From: Flavobacterium anseongense
GTDB taxonomy: Bacteria; Bacteroidota; Bacteroidia; Flavobacteriales; Flavobacteriaceae
Assembly (NCBI RefSeq): GCF_021608185.1
Contig: NZ_JAKIHN010000007.1
Span: 124,001-188,000, forward strand
Direction of reading: 5' to 3'
DNA length: 64,000 nucleotides
A program made the position numbers and the translations under genes. Positions 38,701 to 46,524 of the stretch are shown here, piece by piece. A model generated the notes under the pieces. That model had not been told where the DNA came from. It worked only from the letters and a program-made list of their open reading frames with translations, and did no database searches. Position 1 is the stretch's first letter. Each line of letters begins with the position of its first letter.

Positions 38701-40346
38701 AAATCGGAGGAAATTGCCGGACAACCTGCTGCATTCTGTCGGGTTACCTGATAATATCCAGGTTGCGTTGGTGTATATGTATTTGCGGTCGAACTAGGAA
38801 TAGGGGTTGTACTTCCATTAAAATACCATGCATACGTATCTGTTAGGGCAATTGGAGTTACATCTAGGATAACGTTTGGAATACAATTTCCTGTTGCGGC
38901 AGAAGCAGTAGTATAATTAATTTCCGGCTTGGTATCAAATCCTGAATAATAACTTCCATAGGTTGCATTACTATCATTACCAAAATAAGAAACATAAACT
39001 TGATTCGTTGAGGTTATTTTTATATTTCCAGTTCTCCCTGTTAAAGTATATCTAACAAAAGCTGGAGATGTAGGTCCTGTAACAGGAACCGGAGTTGCTG
39101 TTACCGTAACATTATTTACTCTAACTATTGAGCCAGCAACAGTTACAATATTTACATTTCCTGAAAAAGTTTGCGAACCAATTTTTTGAATTAATGGAAT
39201 ATTATCTACAACACTTGGAGTTGAGCAATTAATTGGAGGTACAAAAAACATATTTTGATTTCCTAAATCTGTATTTCCTCCCATAGCCTGATAGCAAAAA
39301 ACATTTTCTGTGGAAGTGACATATAAATTTCCATTTGTAAAATCACTACCATTATACACATAATATTCACCTGCATTAAGAGTTGCAGTGGCTGTAGCAT
39401 TCCCGTTTTTGAATATTTGAGTTCCATTTGTGTGTGCAACTACCAATACACGCTCTAAAGCGTTGCTTCCCAATCCTTTAACAAAAATATACTCTTTCCC
39501 GGTCTTTTCAACTGGCACGATTTGGTCAAACCCATAATCTTTACCTCTAAAGTCACCTGTGCTCGTGTCGGCCGGAATTCCCGCAGTATAACTGCATCCA
39601 CCAAAAGAACCTGAATTTACCACAATGTTTTTATCAGATTCAATCAAGCCACCATGTATAAAACTACTTCTAAAAACAGAAGTAGTATTTTCAAATGAAA
39701 AAATATAACTTTCATTTTTCTGTAGAGTTACTGAAATTGGTCCATTATATATTACCCCATTTGTCATTGGGGTTCCAATGGCTAATGGATCACTTAGGGT
39801 AATGGTAACGTGTGTGTCGTTTTCTGTAGCAATGAAAGAGGCAAAATTTAAAATGGAATCAAAATTACCAATAGGATTAAATTTATTCAGCATGCCTCCT
39901 AATCTAAATGTTTTTCCCATAGCACTTGTTCCTTTAGCTACAAGTCCGCCCGCTTGAGAACCACTATTTGATAATACTCTAATATTTGCATAAATTAAAT
40001 CTGTAGCTTCAATTAGATATCCTTTATTTGTTAATAGGCCAATTGCAGTATTTGGAGTAAATAATTGAGAACTTCTACCTGTAGCTCCAGATGTAGTAGT
40101 GTTAATTGCATATTCAATAGGAATAGCATTAGTTACTGTTCTTGTAAATGGAACTCCTCCAATTGGCGTAATGGTTACCGTTACAGGTGTAGTGTTGGGA
40201 GTTGAAATATATAAATATTGTTCACCCGGAGCCATTCCACTATTTGTTGCGGAAGTAATAGGTGGGATATAATGAATTCTACTAAATTGTGAATAACTTG
40301 TTGTATATAGAAATAAAACAAAAAGCAACGTAACTATCTTCTTCAT
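32745..40346 (-). CDS. Giant T9SS-exported repetitive adhesin
   Basis: This 2533-residue surface protein has a Sec signal (ending SYSQ). An IgGFc-binding-like N-terminal domain (about residues 20-490) follows. Next comes a region of thrombospondin type 3 calcium repeats (DIDDDNDGITN, DSDSDGIANYLD) near 560-960. Eight tandem repeats of about 86 residues span about 1060-1747. PKD/SprB-like beta domains (about 1748-2440) follow. The C-terminal type B T9SS sorting domain begins YFTPNGDGYHDTW and ends FTLKR. SprB-like proteins of this kind serve in gliding, adhesion or biofilm formation. It is divergent from the 906-residue gene, with a shared regulatory region. The ligand is unknown. Confidence 0.9.
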   Translation of the reverse strand: MKKIVTLLFVLFLYTTSYSQFSRIHYIPPITSATNSGMAPGEQYLYISTPNTTPVTVTITPIGGVPFTRTVTNAIPIEYAINTTTSGATGRSSQLFTPNTAIGLLTNKGYLIEATDLIYANIRVLSNSGSQAGGLVAKGTSAMGKTFRLGGMLNKFNPIGNFDSILNFASFIATENDTHVTITLSDPLAIGTPMTNGVIYNGPISVTLQKNESYIFSFENTTSVFRSSFIHGGLIESDKNIVVNSGSFGGCSYTAGIPADTSTGDFRGKDYGFDQIVPVEKTGKEYIFVKGLGSNALERVLVVAHTNGTQIFKNGNATATATLNAGEYYVYNGSDFTNGNLYVTSTENVFCYQAMGGNTDLGNQNMFFVPPINCSTPSVVDNIPLIQKIGSQTFSGNVNIVTVAGSIVRVNNVTVTATPVPVTGPTSPAFVRYTLTGRTGNIKITSTNQVYVSYFGNDSNATYGSYYSGFDTKPEINYTTASAATGNCIPNVILDVTPIALTDTYAWYFNGSTTPIPSSTANTYTPTQPGYYQVTRQNAAGCPAISSDLIPVSDCPTNVDNDLVSDNVDIDDDNDGITNCTESYGNQPVNTSNSSSGTVAVGTYSNAFTGVVTTSAAANPTPFVGNADGSFVTSIPTGNTNWVTYKMNFATPISLSMEYVATAAASDLMNSRSEYIVTCDVNKSITVLNPTNQLLIDTNYDGVFESGVTNFTSFDIRFRLNSSVSLAAGTGTFKFLSYLTNSFSITHKNLSTLVANNSTFKFIATCVPKDSDLDGVPNYLDIDSDNDGITDIIEAQGASFVAYTPTDANNDGLSDAFGTGFVPADSDSDGIANYLDLDSDNDGIFDLVESGSSASDADANGIVDGAAASFGANGLSNSLETATDSGTLNYTVADTDSDGIKNYIELDSDNDGCKDVIEAGFSDPNSDGLLGNAPITVNTNGVVTSGTNGYTAPNSSYITFAVITITTQPYFTTNCAAQTATVTLVDNGGGNTYQWQFSADGGVTWTNVTNNATYSGATTNTLLISGATPLMTGDQYRVVISNPGNACGLTSAAATLSFAAAPTATFSYAGSPFCPNLTAAQPVTLTGTGAYTGGTFSSTTGLTIDATTGAVTPSTSTSGTYVVTYMVPASGGCGAFPVTGSVEIKATPTATITYAGTPFCNTLTTDQAVTLTGTGAYTGGVYSSTTGLTINASTGGVTPSTSTPGNYVVTYTISGGAGCTPVSTTTSIVITQVPTAAISYTGTPFCTTLTTGQTVTLTGTAAYTGGTYSSTAGLTIDATTGAITPSTSTQGNYVVTYTTPASAGCSQVSTTTNIVITKIPTASISYAGTPFCTTLTTGQAVTLTGTDAFTGGTYSSTTGLTIDATTGAITPSTSTPGNYVVTYTLAAAAGCSQVQTTTNVVITRVPTAAISYVGTPFCTTLTTGQAVTLTGTAAYTGGTYSSTTGLTIDATTGAITPSTSTQGSYVVTYTLAAASGCAQIQTTTNIVITKTPTASISYIGTPFCTTLTTGQAVTLTGTEAYTGGTYSSTAGLTIDPTTGAITPSTSTPGNYVVTYTLAAAAGCAQVQTTTNVIITRVPTAAISYAGTPFCTTLNTGQAVTLTGTDAYTGGVYSSTTGLTIDSTTGAITPSTSSNGTYTVTYTAPASAGCASVPTNTSIVITAIPTATIAYTGSPFCTTLTTDQTVTLTGTNAYTGGTYSSTSGLTINATTGAITPSTSTPNAYVVTYTLAATAGCSQVQATTNIVINPRPIATATPVTATICSLDTTNIALSSNAIGTTYSWTSTQTNVTGASSASGNTIADVLTATGTTPGTVVYTITPFSGCTGLPVTATITVNPLPTVTISGATTVCYNGSTAITFTGTPNATVTYTINSGANQTVVLNNLGTASVPTGNLTADTTYQLISIVSSGTPACSQAQTGSVVVTVIPIPLVNSVVSSPTICSGQPTGISLSSNISTATFNWTVTQSGVSGASAGSGSIISQNLTATGVVPGSATYSVRANEGVCQGPVTQITINVNPTPVVTASTTLQSICSGSATSITLFSNVAGTTFSWNVVQNNVTGASSGTGNTIAQVLTATSNNVGQAVYSVVPLVGGCPGTPLIVTVQVNPIPVATANAATTSICSASTTDIALTSTVAGTTFSWTVIQTGIFGSSPGTGDTIAQTLTTVGNVQGTVDYTITPSFNGCPGTPITVTITVNPTPEVFGSSAATICSGESPNISLSPSIAGTTFAWTVNTTNVTGAQPGTGDTINDILTAFSNVGTAVYNVIPTFNGCSGTSLNITVTVNPAPQPHLNDGVICVNETTNIAYQTYTLDTHLSDATYDFEWYFNGGIISGAVDSSYEATEAGTYSVLVTNTATGCKSVMTQAVVVASFPGLTIDTNQTLAFDSNATVEVLVTGGNATLLYTLDDGPLQSSNIFTNVAPGPHRVTVTDSNGCTNLIKIVNIIGYPHYFTPNGDGYHDTWNIVGLNDSAKIFIFDRYGKLIKQISPTGEGWNGIYNGHLLPSDDYWFKVEYSEDYPTVGMSKVFTAHFTLKR
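35105..37172 (-). repeat. Eight tandem ~86-residue Ig-like repeats in the giant adhesin
   Basis: Each unit of about 258 bases begins PTAxIxYxGxPFC, includes LTTGQAVTLTGT and TGAITPSTST, and ends in a TTTNIVIT strand. Units 3-7 alternate between PTAAISY and PTASISY starts and between ITK and ITR ends, pointing to expansion of a two-unit block. Confidence 0.9.
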
Positions 40347-40358
40347 TTTTTAAATAGA

Positions 40359-40374
40359 TTAATGCGCATTAATT
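40359..40374. promoter_or_regulatory. Perfect 16-bp palindrome in the adhesin leader
   Basis: ATTAATGCGCATTAAT is symmetric with no loop and lies 12 bases before the adhesin ATG, downstream of its promoter. This suggests a dimeric DNA-binding site rather than an RNA hairpin. Confidence 0.5.
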
Positions 40375-40390
40375 AAACGATTAAGCTGAT

Positions 40391-40404
40391 TGCAATCGAT
40401 TACA
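40391..40404. promoter_or_regulatory. LacI/GalR-type operator, adhesin promoter
   Basis: TGCAATCGATTACA fits TGNAANCGNTTNCA. It directly abuts the minus-strand -7 box, so the start point near 40398 falls inside the operator, a classic repression geometry. Confidence 0.7.
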
Positions 40405-40434
40405 CAAAATTAAAAAAATATTTTTATTCAGCAA
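40405..40434 (-). promoter_or_regulatory. Promoter of the giant adhesin
   Basis: On the minus strand, TTG (40434-40432), a 19-base spacer and TAATTTTG (40412-40405) match the Bacteroidetes consensus. The leader is about 50 bases. Confidence 0.75.
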
Positions 40435-40536
40435 GAAATGTTTATAAATTTATCAACAAAGACTATTTATAATTATACATGCAATAAAAAATTTACTAAA
40501 AAATTTTGTATTTAGTTTTTTTTATGAAAATTTAAA
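40435..40536. other. AT-rich spacer within the divergent adhesin control region
   Basis: Apart from the promoters and operators listed, the 364-base gap 40347-40710 holds only AT-rich sequence with no open frame. Confidence 0.6.
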
Positions 40537-40556
40537 TATATTTGTAATCGATTGCA
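40537..40556 (+). promoter_or_regulatory. TATATTTG box plus LacI-type operator, copy 1 upstream of the 906-residue gene
   Basis: TATATTTG (40537-40544) overlaps by two bases the operator TGTAATCGATTGCA (40543-40556). It lies 155 bases before the ATG. No ideal -33 TTG is seen. Confidence 0.6.
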
Positions 40557-40581
40557 CGAGTATATTTTTTTAAACTTTAAA

Positions 40582-40601
40582 TACTTTTGTAATCGATTGC
40601 A
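40582..40601 (+). promoter_or_regulatory. TACTTTTG box plus LacI-type operator, copy 2
   Basis: TACTTTTG (40582-40589) overlaps the operator TGTAATCGATTGCA (40588-40601). The surroundings repeat those of copy 1 at a 45-base offset, so the composite element seems tandemly duplicated. Confidence 0.6.
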
Positions 40602-40710
40602 CAATTTTTTTATTATAAATAATATAGATTTTACAAGAGTTTCAAATCGCCTTAATACATTTTATATAATAGGTAAAGTAAATGCTTAAATTAATTCACA
40701 ACATACAATT

Positions 40711-43431
40711 ATGATTCTAACAAAAACAAAAATTATTACGAAAAGGGTTTGTCCTTTTTCATTTTCAAAAGCAGTAGTGTTTTTAATGCTATTTGGTTTT
40801 TTTGTTACTGCCAATGCTCAGGGTACGCCTGATGATATTGATGGAGACGGTATTCCAAATACTTTAGACTTAGATGATGACAATGACGGAGTATTAGACT
40901 CTGTGGAATCGGTAATTACCTACATTCAGTTGAATGGTTTCACAGCGTTTAGCCCTGCATCAATACCATCGTCAGGATTAGTAGCAGGAAACAGACTTAT
41001 CAAAAGAAATGCATTAATCTATCAAAACAATCCTTATGATGCAATCATGGAATTCACAGCTGTTCAGCCTGGTTCAGGAAGATTATGGTTAATAGGAGGT
41101 GGTGATATAGCGCTTCAGGATATCTATCCTTTTGAAAACGCCTATTTTACTTACAGATTAATTTTTATGCCAGCAGGAGTAGCAACTCCAACCGGAACAT
41201 TAACAGCATCTGCAATAAATAACGTAGCAGTATCTCTTGCGGACATTGACGGTAACGGAAATAGTTCAGACATGGGAGATGTAGCTGGTTATGCATTTGC
41301 AAATAATATTACAGGATCACCAATTGTTGGTGCCAATTTGGTTAATCAAGGTTTTACATTTGGGACATCAGGACTTGGAGGTCCGGGTGCTGGATTTGAT
41401 TATTATAGACCAGTCCAACTAACTGCAACCAATGGAGCGCCTAATACAACTATTCTTGCCGACCCATTATATATGGTAACTACTTACCAAAATGTATATA
41501 CTTCAAGTGAATTTGTTTATGGAGTTACCGGAACTGAAGATAGTGAAGTCGGAGAAAGAAGATCTCAAATATTTGTTCGTTTAGGTAATATCGATGGAGT
41601 CGATACAGATGGTGATGGTATTATTAATCAATATGATTTAGATTCTGATAACGATGGTTGTTCAGATTCTAATGAGTATTATTTCGATCCAAATAGTGCT
41701 GGACCTGGTCAACAATACGGCATGACAGGAGGAGCTGTAGCGCCTGTAAATCCAGATGGGACAGTAATAGCGGCAAGCTACAGTGGTTTTTATGATTTGG
41801 CACTTATTGCCGGTGGAGCAAATGCATTTACTAGCCCTGTAGACCGAATTATTAATGCTGGTGATACTACTACTTTTTCAGTAACTCCTGCAGGAAGTGC
41901 AGGGATTTCAAATTTTACCTGGCAGGTAAGCACAGATGGTGGAACAACCTGGACCAACGTTATCGACGGAGGAGTATATTCAGGTGCTTCAACAATGACA
42001 CTTACAATAACGGGAGCACCTTACAGCATGAATAATTATAAATTTAGAGTAATGATTAGCTCTAGTGATTTAGTTTGTGGAGACACTTATTCGGCTCCGG
42101 CAACGTTATCATTCCTTAATGCAGCACCAATTGCAAACGACGACGACCTAAGTGCTAACCCTTTATTAGAAGATGGAGCAAATGGTACCGTAAGTGTTTT
42201 AAACAACGATACAGATCCTGATGGAAATCCAACAGCACCGGTAAACGGAACAGGACAATTTACGGTAGATTTAGACCCTGCCACAGCAGGAATTCAAACT
42301 ACAATTACAACACCGGAAGGTGTTTGGACATTAAATCCTGCAACAGGTGTTGTTACATTTGACCCTGCAGATAATTATTTTGGTACAGCTTCTATTGTAT
42401 ATACACTTTGCGATCCAAGTGGTGCTTGTGATACTGCAATTATTACGTTTGTTGTAAGTTCTGTTAATGATGCTCCAGTTGCTGTTAACGATGTAATATC
42501 AACACCATATGATACCAATGTAAGTATCCCGGTTGCCGGTAATGATTATGATATTGATGGTACAATAAACCCAGCTACGATTGATTTAGATCCATCAACT
42601 CCGGGAATTCAAACTACTTTTACAGTTCCGGGAGAAGGAACTTATACTGCAAATCCAGACGGTACAGTAACTTTTGATCCTGTAGCAGGTTTTGAAGGTA
42701 ATACTACGCCAGTAAATTATGTAATTCAAGACAATCAAGGATTGATATCTAACATCGGAACAATATCTATACTTGTTGGTCCGTGTAGCGATAATCCAAG
42801 CGGGGATTGTGATTTTGATGGATTGTCTAATTCAGATGAAATTACCATAGGTACAAATCCTAATAATCCGGATACCGATGGTGATGGTGTAATAGACGGT
42901 ACCGAAGTTGCTGATGCTACCGATCCTTTAGATTTTTGTGAATCGATAGAAGAGCATGCTACTTTAGCTCCATCAACAGCGTTTTTAGATGCTGATTGTG
43001 ATGGTGATGGACTCATAAACGGAGAAGAATTCGGTAATATTGTTGGTCAACCTTTTGACAGCAACGGAAATGGAATTCCTGATTATTTAGAAGTTAACAA
43101 TTATTACCTTTCCAATTATGACGATGGATTAGAAATCTTTAACGGCGTTTCACCAGCGAGTGATGATATTAAAAATAATGTGTTTACTATTAGAAATATT
43201 GAGATGTATCCTAATAACACTTTACAGATATTCAATAGATGGGGAGTTGTAGTTTATGAAGTAGACGGTTACGGATCTAACAATAAATATTTTAAAGGAA
43301 TCTCTGAAGGTAGAGCTACCGTTTCTGCTTCGGAAGAATTACCTGAAGGCACTTATTTCTATGTATTGAAATATGTTAATTCAACCGGGAAAAGCAAACA
43401 ACGATCAGGATATTTATATCTAACTCGATAA
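40711..43431 (+). CDS. T9SS type B surface protein with cadherin-like and TSP3 domains
   Basis: This 906-residue exported protein has a signal ending TANAQ. TSP3 calcium repeats follow at once (DIDGDGIPNTLDLDDDNDG, about residues 42-60), with another set near 296-320. An Ig-like domain lies near 370-470. Two cadherin-like or VCBS-like domains (PIANDDDLSANP ... DPDGNP, and PVAVNDVIS ... DYDIDGT) span about 474-690. More TSP3 repeats follow. The gliding-associated C-terminal sorting domain (NIEMYPNNTLQIFNRWG ... GYLYLTR) ends it. It heads a set with a PorP/SprF protein and an OmpA/PD40 protein, the arrangement typical of sprB-sprF-like loci, where SprF is needed to export its partner. Confidence 0.88.
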   Translation: MILTKTKIITKRVCPFSFSKAVVFLMLFGFFVTANAQGTPDDIDGDGIPNTLDLDDDNDGVLDSVESVITYIQLNGFTAFSPASIPSSGLVAGNRLIKRNALIYQNNPYDAIMEFTAVQPGSGRLWLIGGGDIALQDIYPFENAYFTYRLIFMPAGVATPTGTLTASAINNVAVSLADIDGNGNSSDMGDVAGYAFANNITGSPIVGANLVNQGFTFGTSGLGGPGAGFDYYRPVQLTATNGAPNTTILADPLYMVTTYQNVYTSSEFVYGVTGTEDSEVGERRSQIFVRLGNIDGVDTDGDGIINQYDLDSDNDGCSDSNEYYFDPNSAGPGQQYGMTGGAVAPVNPDGTVIAASYSGFYDLALIAGGANAFTSPVDRIINAGDTTTFSVTPAGSAGISNFTWQVSTDGGTTWTNVIDGGVYSGASTMTLTITGAPYSMNNYKFRVMISSSDLVCGDTYSAPATLSFLNAAPIANDDDLSANPLLEDGANGTVSVLNNDTDPDGNPTAPVNGTGQFTVDLDPATAGIQTTITTPEGVWTLNPATGVVTFDPADNYFGTASIVYTLCDPSGACDTAIITFVVSSVNDAPVAVNDVISTPYDTNVSIPVAGNDYDIDGTINPATIDLDPSTPGIQTTFTVPGEGTYTANPDGTVTFDPVAGFEGNTTPVNYVIQDNQGLISNIGTISILVGPCSDNPSGDCDFDGLSNSDEITIGTNPNNPDTDGDGVIDGTEVADATDPLDFCESIEEHATLAPSTAFLDADCDGDGLINGEEFGNIVGQPFDSNGNGIPDYLEVNNYYLSNYDDGLEIFNGVSPASDDIKNNVFTIRNIEMYPNNTLQIFNRWGVVVYEVDGYGSNNKYFKGISEGRATVSASEELPEGTYFYVLKYVNSTGKSKQRSGYLYLTR

Positions 43432-43479
43432 TTAATAAAAAGGGTGTTACTATCTAATAACGTTCTCAATTTAAAATAT

Positions 43480-44406
43480 ATGAAGACAAAATTTACAGGT
43501 TTATTTTTAGTGTTTTTTACTGTTGTTGCTTTTGCACAACAAGAAGGACAATATACTCAGTATATGTACAATACAAGTGTTATCAATCCGGCATATACTG
43601 GTTCGAGAGAAGCATTAAGTATTTTTGGATTACATCGAACTCAATGGGTTGGATTAGAAGGAGCACCGTCTACAAATAACATAGCAATCAGTTCGCCTAT
43701 AGGCAAAAATGTTGCGTTGGGTTTAAGTGTGGTGAATGACAAAATTGGTCCTTCTGACGAAAATAATTTTGCGATTGATTTCTCTTATGGTTTTCCAATT
43801 TCAGAAAACTACAAACTGTCATTCGGATTAAAAGGAAGTGCTAATATATTAAATGTTGATTTTACAAAATTAAACATATACAACCCTGGAGATCCAAGAT
43901 TTCAGGATAATATCGACAATCGATTTACATCAAATATTGGAGCAGGTGTTTATTTAAATTCTGATAAAACTTATTTTGGATTGTCAGTTCCTTATTTGAT
44001 AGAAAGTAAGCATTATGATGGAACAGCTCCAAGTAGCGCTGATTCTTTTATAGCTTCAGAGAAAATGCACTTTAATTTTATTGCCGGACATGTATTTGAT
44101 TTAAATCCAAACATCAAATTCAAACCTTCAGTATTAAGTAAAGTAGTTCAAGGTGCACCGTTATCATTGGATTTGTCTGGTAACTTTTTAATTAATGATA
44201 AATTTACCGCCGGTTTAGCCTATAGATTAAGTTCTTCTTTCAGCGCATTGGCAGGGTTTCAAGTAACAAATGGTTTATTCATCGGATATGCCTATGATAG
44301 AGAAACTACCAAATTGGCAGATTATAACTCAGGCTCTCATGAAGTGTTCCTGCGATTTGAATTAGTTAAAAGAAATGTAAAAATAATGTCTCCAAGATTC
44401 TTCTAA
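43480..44406 (+). CDS. PorP/SprF-family T9SS outer-membrane protein
   Basis: This 308-residue outer-membrane beta-barrel-like protein has a signal ending VVAFAQ. It then shows the family opening QYTQYMYNTSVINPAYTGSREALSIFGLHRTQWVGLEGAP (residues 26-65). Alternating amphipathic strands follow to an aromatic C-terminal Phe. PorP/SprF proteins assist secretion or attachment of a specific type B cargo, here probably the 906-residue neighbour 48 bases upstream. I chose ATG 43480; an upstream GTG at 43444 would add 12 residues ahead of the signal. Confidence 0.92.
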   Translation: MKTKFTGLFLVFFTVVAFAQQEGQYTQYMYNTSVINPAYTGSREALSIFGLHRTQWVGLEGAPSTNNIAISSPIGKNVALGLSVVNDKIGPSDENNFAIDFSYGFPISENYKLSFGLKGSANILNVDFTKLNIYNPGDPRFQDNIDNRFTSNIGAGVYLNSDKTYFGLSVPYLIESKHYDGTAPSSADSFIASEKMHFNFIAGHVFDLNPNIKFKPSVLSKVVQGAPLSLDLSGNFLINDKFTAGLAYRLSSSFSALAGFQVTNGLFIGYAYDRETTKLADYNSGSHEVFLRFELVKRNVKIMSPRFF

Positions 44407-44416
44407 TAGTACTATC

Positions 44417-46342
44417 ATGAAAATAAAAAATATAATATTCAGTTCACTTTTAATCGTTGTTTTATTTCAACATGGCTATTCGCAAAAATCTCAAATTGCT
44501 GCTGCCGACAAAAAATATGAAAAAAGTTATTATGTCGATGCAATTGCTACCTATGAGCGCATAGCAGAAAAAGGATATAAGAATGAAAATATGTTCCTAA
44601 AATTAGGTAATGCAAATTATTTTAATGCTGAATTACAAAAAGCTGAAAAATGGTATACCGAGCTTTATAAAATGAATAAAGAGCAGGAACCGGAGTTTTT
44701 TTATAGATATTCTCAATCGCTAAAGTCAGTTGGGAATTATTCCAAAGCAAACGAAATGATGGAGGTGTTCAATAAAAAATCAGGTAACGAAAGAAGAGCC
44801 CAGCTATACGTAGACAATAAAAATTATCTTGAAACAATAAAAGCCAATTCAGGACGTTATGCAGTTGAAGACGCCGGAGTTAATTCAGCAAATTCAGATT
44901 TCGGAAGTGCTTTATTGGGGAATAAATTAGTATTTGCTTCGGCTCGCCCTGTTGCAGGATCAAGTAAAGTATTTAACCAAACCAAAGAATCATTTACAGA
45001 TCTTTTTGAATCTGAAATTGGTACCGACGGAAAATTAGCAGAGCCAAAGCAATTTGGAGGTAAAGAAATCAATTCAGTATTTCATGAATCATCACCGGTT
45101 TTCACAAAAGATGGTAAAACGGTTTACTTTACAAGAAACAATTATAACGATGGTAAAAAAGGAAAAATCGTTAAGGACGTAATGGTGCTTAAATTATACA
45201 AAGCTACCTTAGAAAATGGTTCTTGGGGCAATGTAACCGAATTATCTATCAATAGTAATCAATACAATGTTGCAAATCCGGCCTTGAGTCTGGATAACAA
45301 GACGCTTTACTTTGCCTCAGATATGCCTGGAACATTAGGACAATCTGATTTATTTAAAGCCACTATAAAAGCCGATGGTAGTTTGGATACTCCGGTAAAT
45401 CTTGGAAAAGGAATTAATACAGAAGGAAGAGAATCTTTCCCGTTTGTATCATTTGATAATAAATTGTATTTCGCAACCGATGGCCGTCCGGGTCTTGGAG
45501 GTTTGGATATTTATGTTTCCAAAATTGAAGATGAAGGCTTTAGAGGAGTTGAAAATGTTGGAGCTCCAATTAATAGCCCACAAGATGATTTTGCTTTTAG
45601 TATTCAAAATAACGGAAAAGGTTTTGTTACTTCAAATAGAACCGGTGGAAAAGGAGGCGACGACATTTATAAAGTTGCTGAAATACAGTGCAACCAAAAA
45701 GTGGAAGGTCTTATCACAGATTCAGAAACAAATCAAATACTGGCTAATGTAAAAGTTAGTTTGCTTAATGAAAAATTTGAGTTGCTGAAAGAATCTAAAT
45801 CAGATGACAAAGGGCAGTATAGCTTTGATGCAGAATGTGGTAAAAAATATTATGTTAGAGCTGAATTGGATAAGTATCTTACTAAAGAAACTCCTGTTAT
45901 AACGGGTACATCAAACGGTACAACCAATGTGCCTATCGCTATTGAAAAAGCCGGATGTACATTAGTTGTTGGAAGTGATTTGGCTAAGTGTTTCGGAATT
46001 AAATATACCTATTTTGATTTAAATAAAACTGCAATTACGAATGAAGCAGCCTTTGAATTAGAGAAAATTCTTGATGTTATGAAACAAAATACGAAAATCA
46101 AGATTGATGTTCGTTCGCATACCGATAGCCGACATACAGATAAATACAACCAAACTTTATCAGATAACAGAGCAAAAGCTACTATAGACTGGTTAGTTAA
46201 AAATGGTGTTGATGCCAGTAGACTTACAGGTAAAGGCTATGGAGAATCTCAATTATTAAACAAATGTTCCGACGGTGTTCAATGTACCGAAGAAGAGCAT
46301 CAGGCAAATAGAAGAAGCGAGTTTATTGTTGTTGCATTCTAA
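44417..46342 (+). CDS. TPR-PD40-carboxypeptidase-regulatory-OmpA surface protein
   Basis: This 641-residue envelope protein has a signal ending GYSQ. TPR-like helices (about residues 28-125) and PD40/WD40-like beta-propeller repeats (VFTKDGKTVYFTRNN, SLDNKTLYFASDMPG) follow. A carboxypeptidase-regulatory-like domain starts near 430 (VEGLITDSETNQILANVKV). The C-terminal OmpA peptidoglycan-binding domain contains YFDLNKTAI and VRSHTDSRHTDKYN. It follows the PorP/SprF gene by 10 bases, as in many flavobacterial cargo operons. A close relative lies at 62609-64000. It may anchor the secretion partner to the cell wall. Confidence 0.9.
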   Translation: MKIKNIIFSSLLIVVLFQHGYSQKSQIAAADKKYEKSYYVDAIATYERIAEKGYKNENMFLKLGNANYFNAELQKAEKWYTELYKMNKEQEPEFFYRYSQSLKSVGNYSKANEMMEVFNKKSGNERRAQLYVDNKNYLETIKANSGRYAVEDAGVNSANSDFGSALLGNKLVFASARPVAGSSKVFNQTKESFTDLFESEIGTDGKLAEPKQFGGKEINSVFHESSPVFTKDGKTVYFTRNNYNDGKKGKIVKDVMVLKLYKATLENGSWGNVTELSINSNQYNVANPALSLDNKTLYFASDMPGTLGQSDLFKATIKADGSLDTPVNLGKGINTEGRESFPFVSFDNKLYFATDGRPGLGGLDIYVSKIEDEGFRGVENVGAPINSPQDDFAFSIQNNGKGFVTSNRTGGKGGDDIYKVAEIQCNQKVEGLITDSETNQILANVKVSLLNEKFELLKESKSDDKGQYSFDAECGKKYYVRAELDKYLTKETPVITGTSNGTTNVPIAIEKAGCTLVVGSDLAKCFGIKYTYFDLNKTAITNEAAFELEKILDVMKQNTKIKIDVRSHTDSRHTDKYNQTLSDNRAKATIDWLVKNGVDASRLTGKGYGESQLLNKCSDGVQCTEEEHQANRRSEFIVVAF

Positions 46343-46390
46343 TAATACTAATGAAATGATTAATGTTATTTTAAAATAAGATATATTTTC

Positions 46391-46398
46391 TACCTTTG
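46391..46398 (+). promoter_or_regulatory. TACCTTTG -7 box for the 1565-residue gene
   Basis: Exact TAnnTTTG match 126 bases before the ATG. The -33 TTG is not clear. Confidence 0.45.
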
Positions 46399-46467
46399 TA
46401 CAGTCGTTTGTAAAATGCATGTATTCAGGTAGTTTATATTTTTATTTTGAAGAATAAGTCACTTTAA

Positions 46468-46481
46468 GGCAATCGATTGCA
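46468..46481. promoter_or_regulatory. Fourth LacI-type operator-like site
   Basis: GGCAATCGATTGCA holds the 12-base palindrome GCAATCGATTGC. It differs from the other copies by G for T at the first base. It lies downstream of the TACCTTTG box and 43 bases before the ATG, so it may act as a roadblock. Confidence 0.5.
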
Positions 46482-46524
46482 TAGTTTTTTGACAAGATTA
46501 AATTTTATCTTAATTATTAATTTT

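Noticed and set aside
43444..43479. GTG start for the PorP/SprF gene
   Set aside because: The ATG at 43480 begins a normal signal peptide.
46477..46524. Longer start for the 1565-residue protein
   Set aside because: It uses a TTG inside the operator and would put 16 extra residues before an already complete signal peptide.
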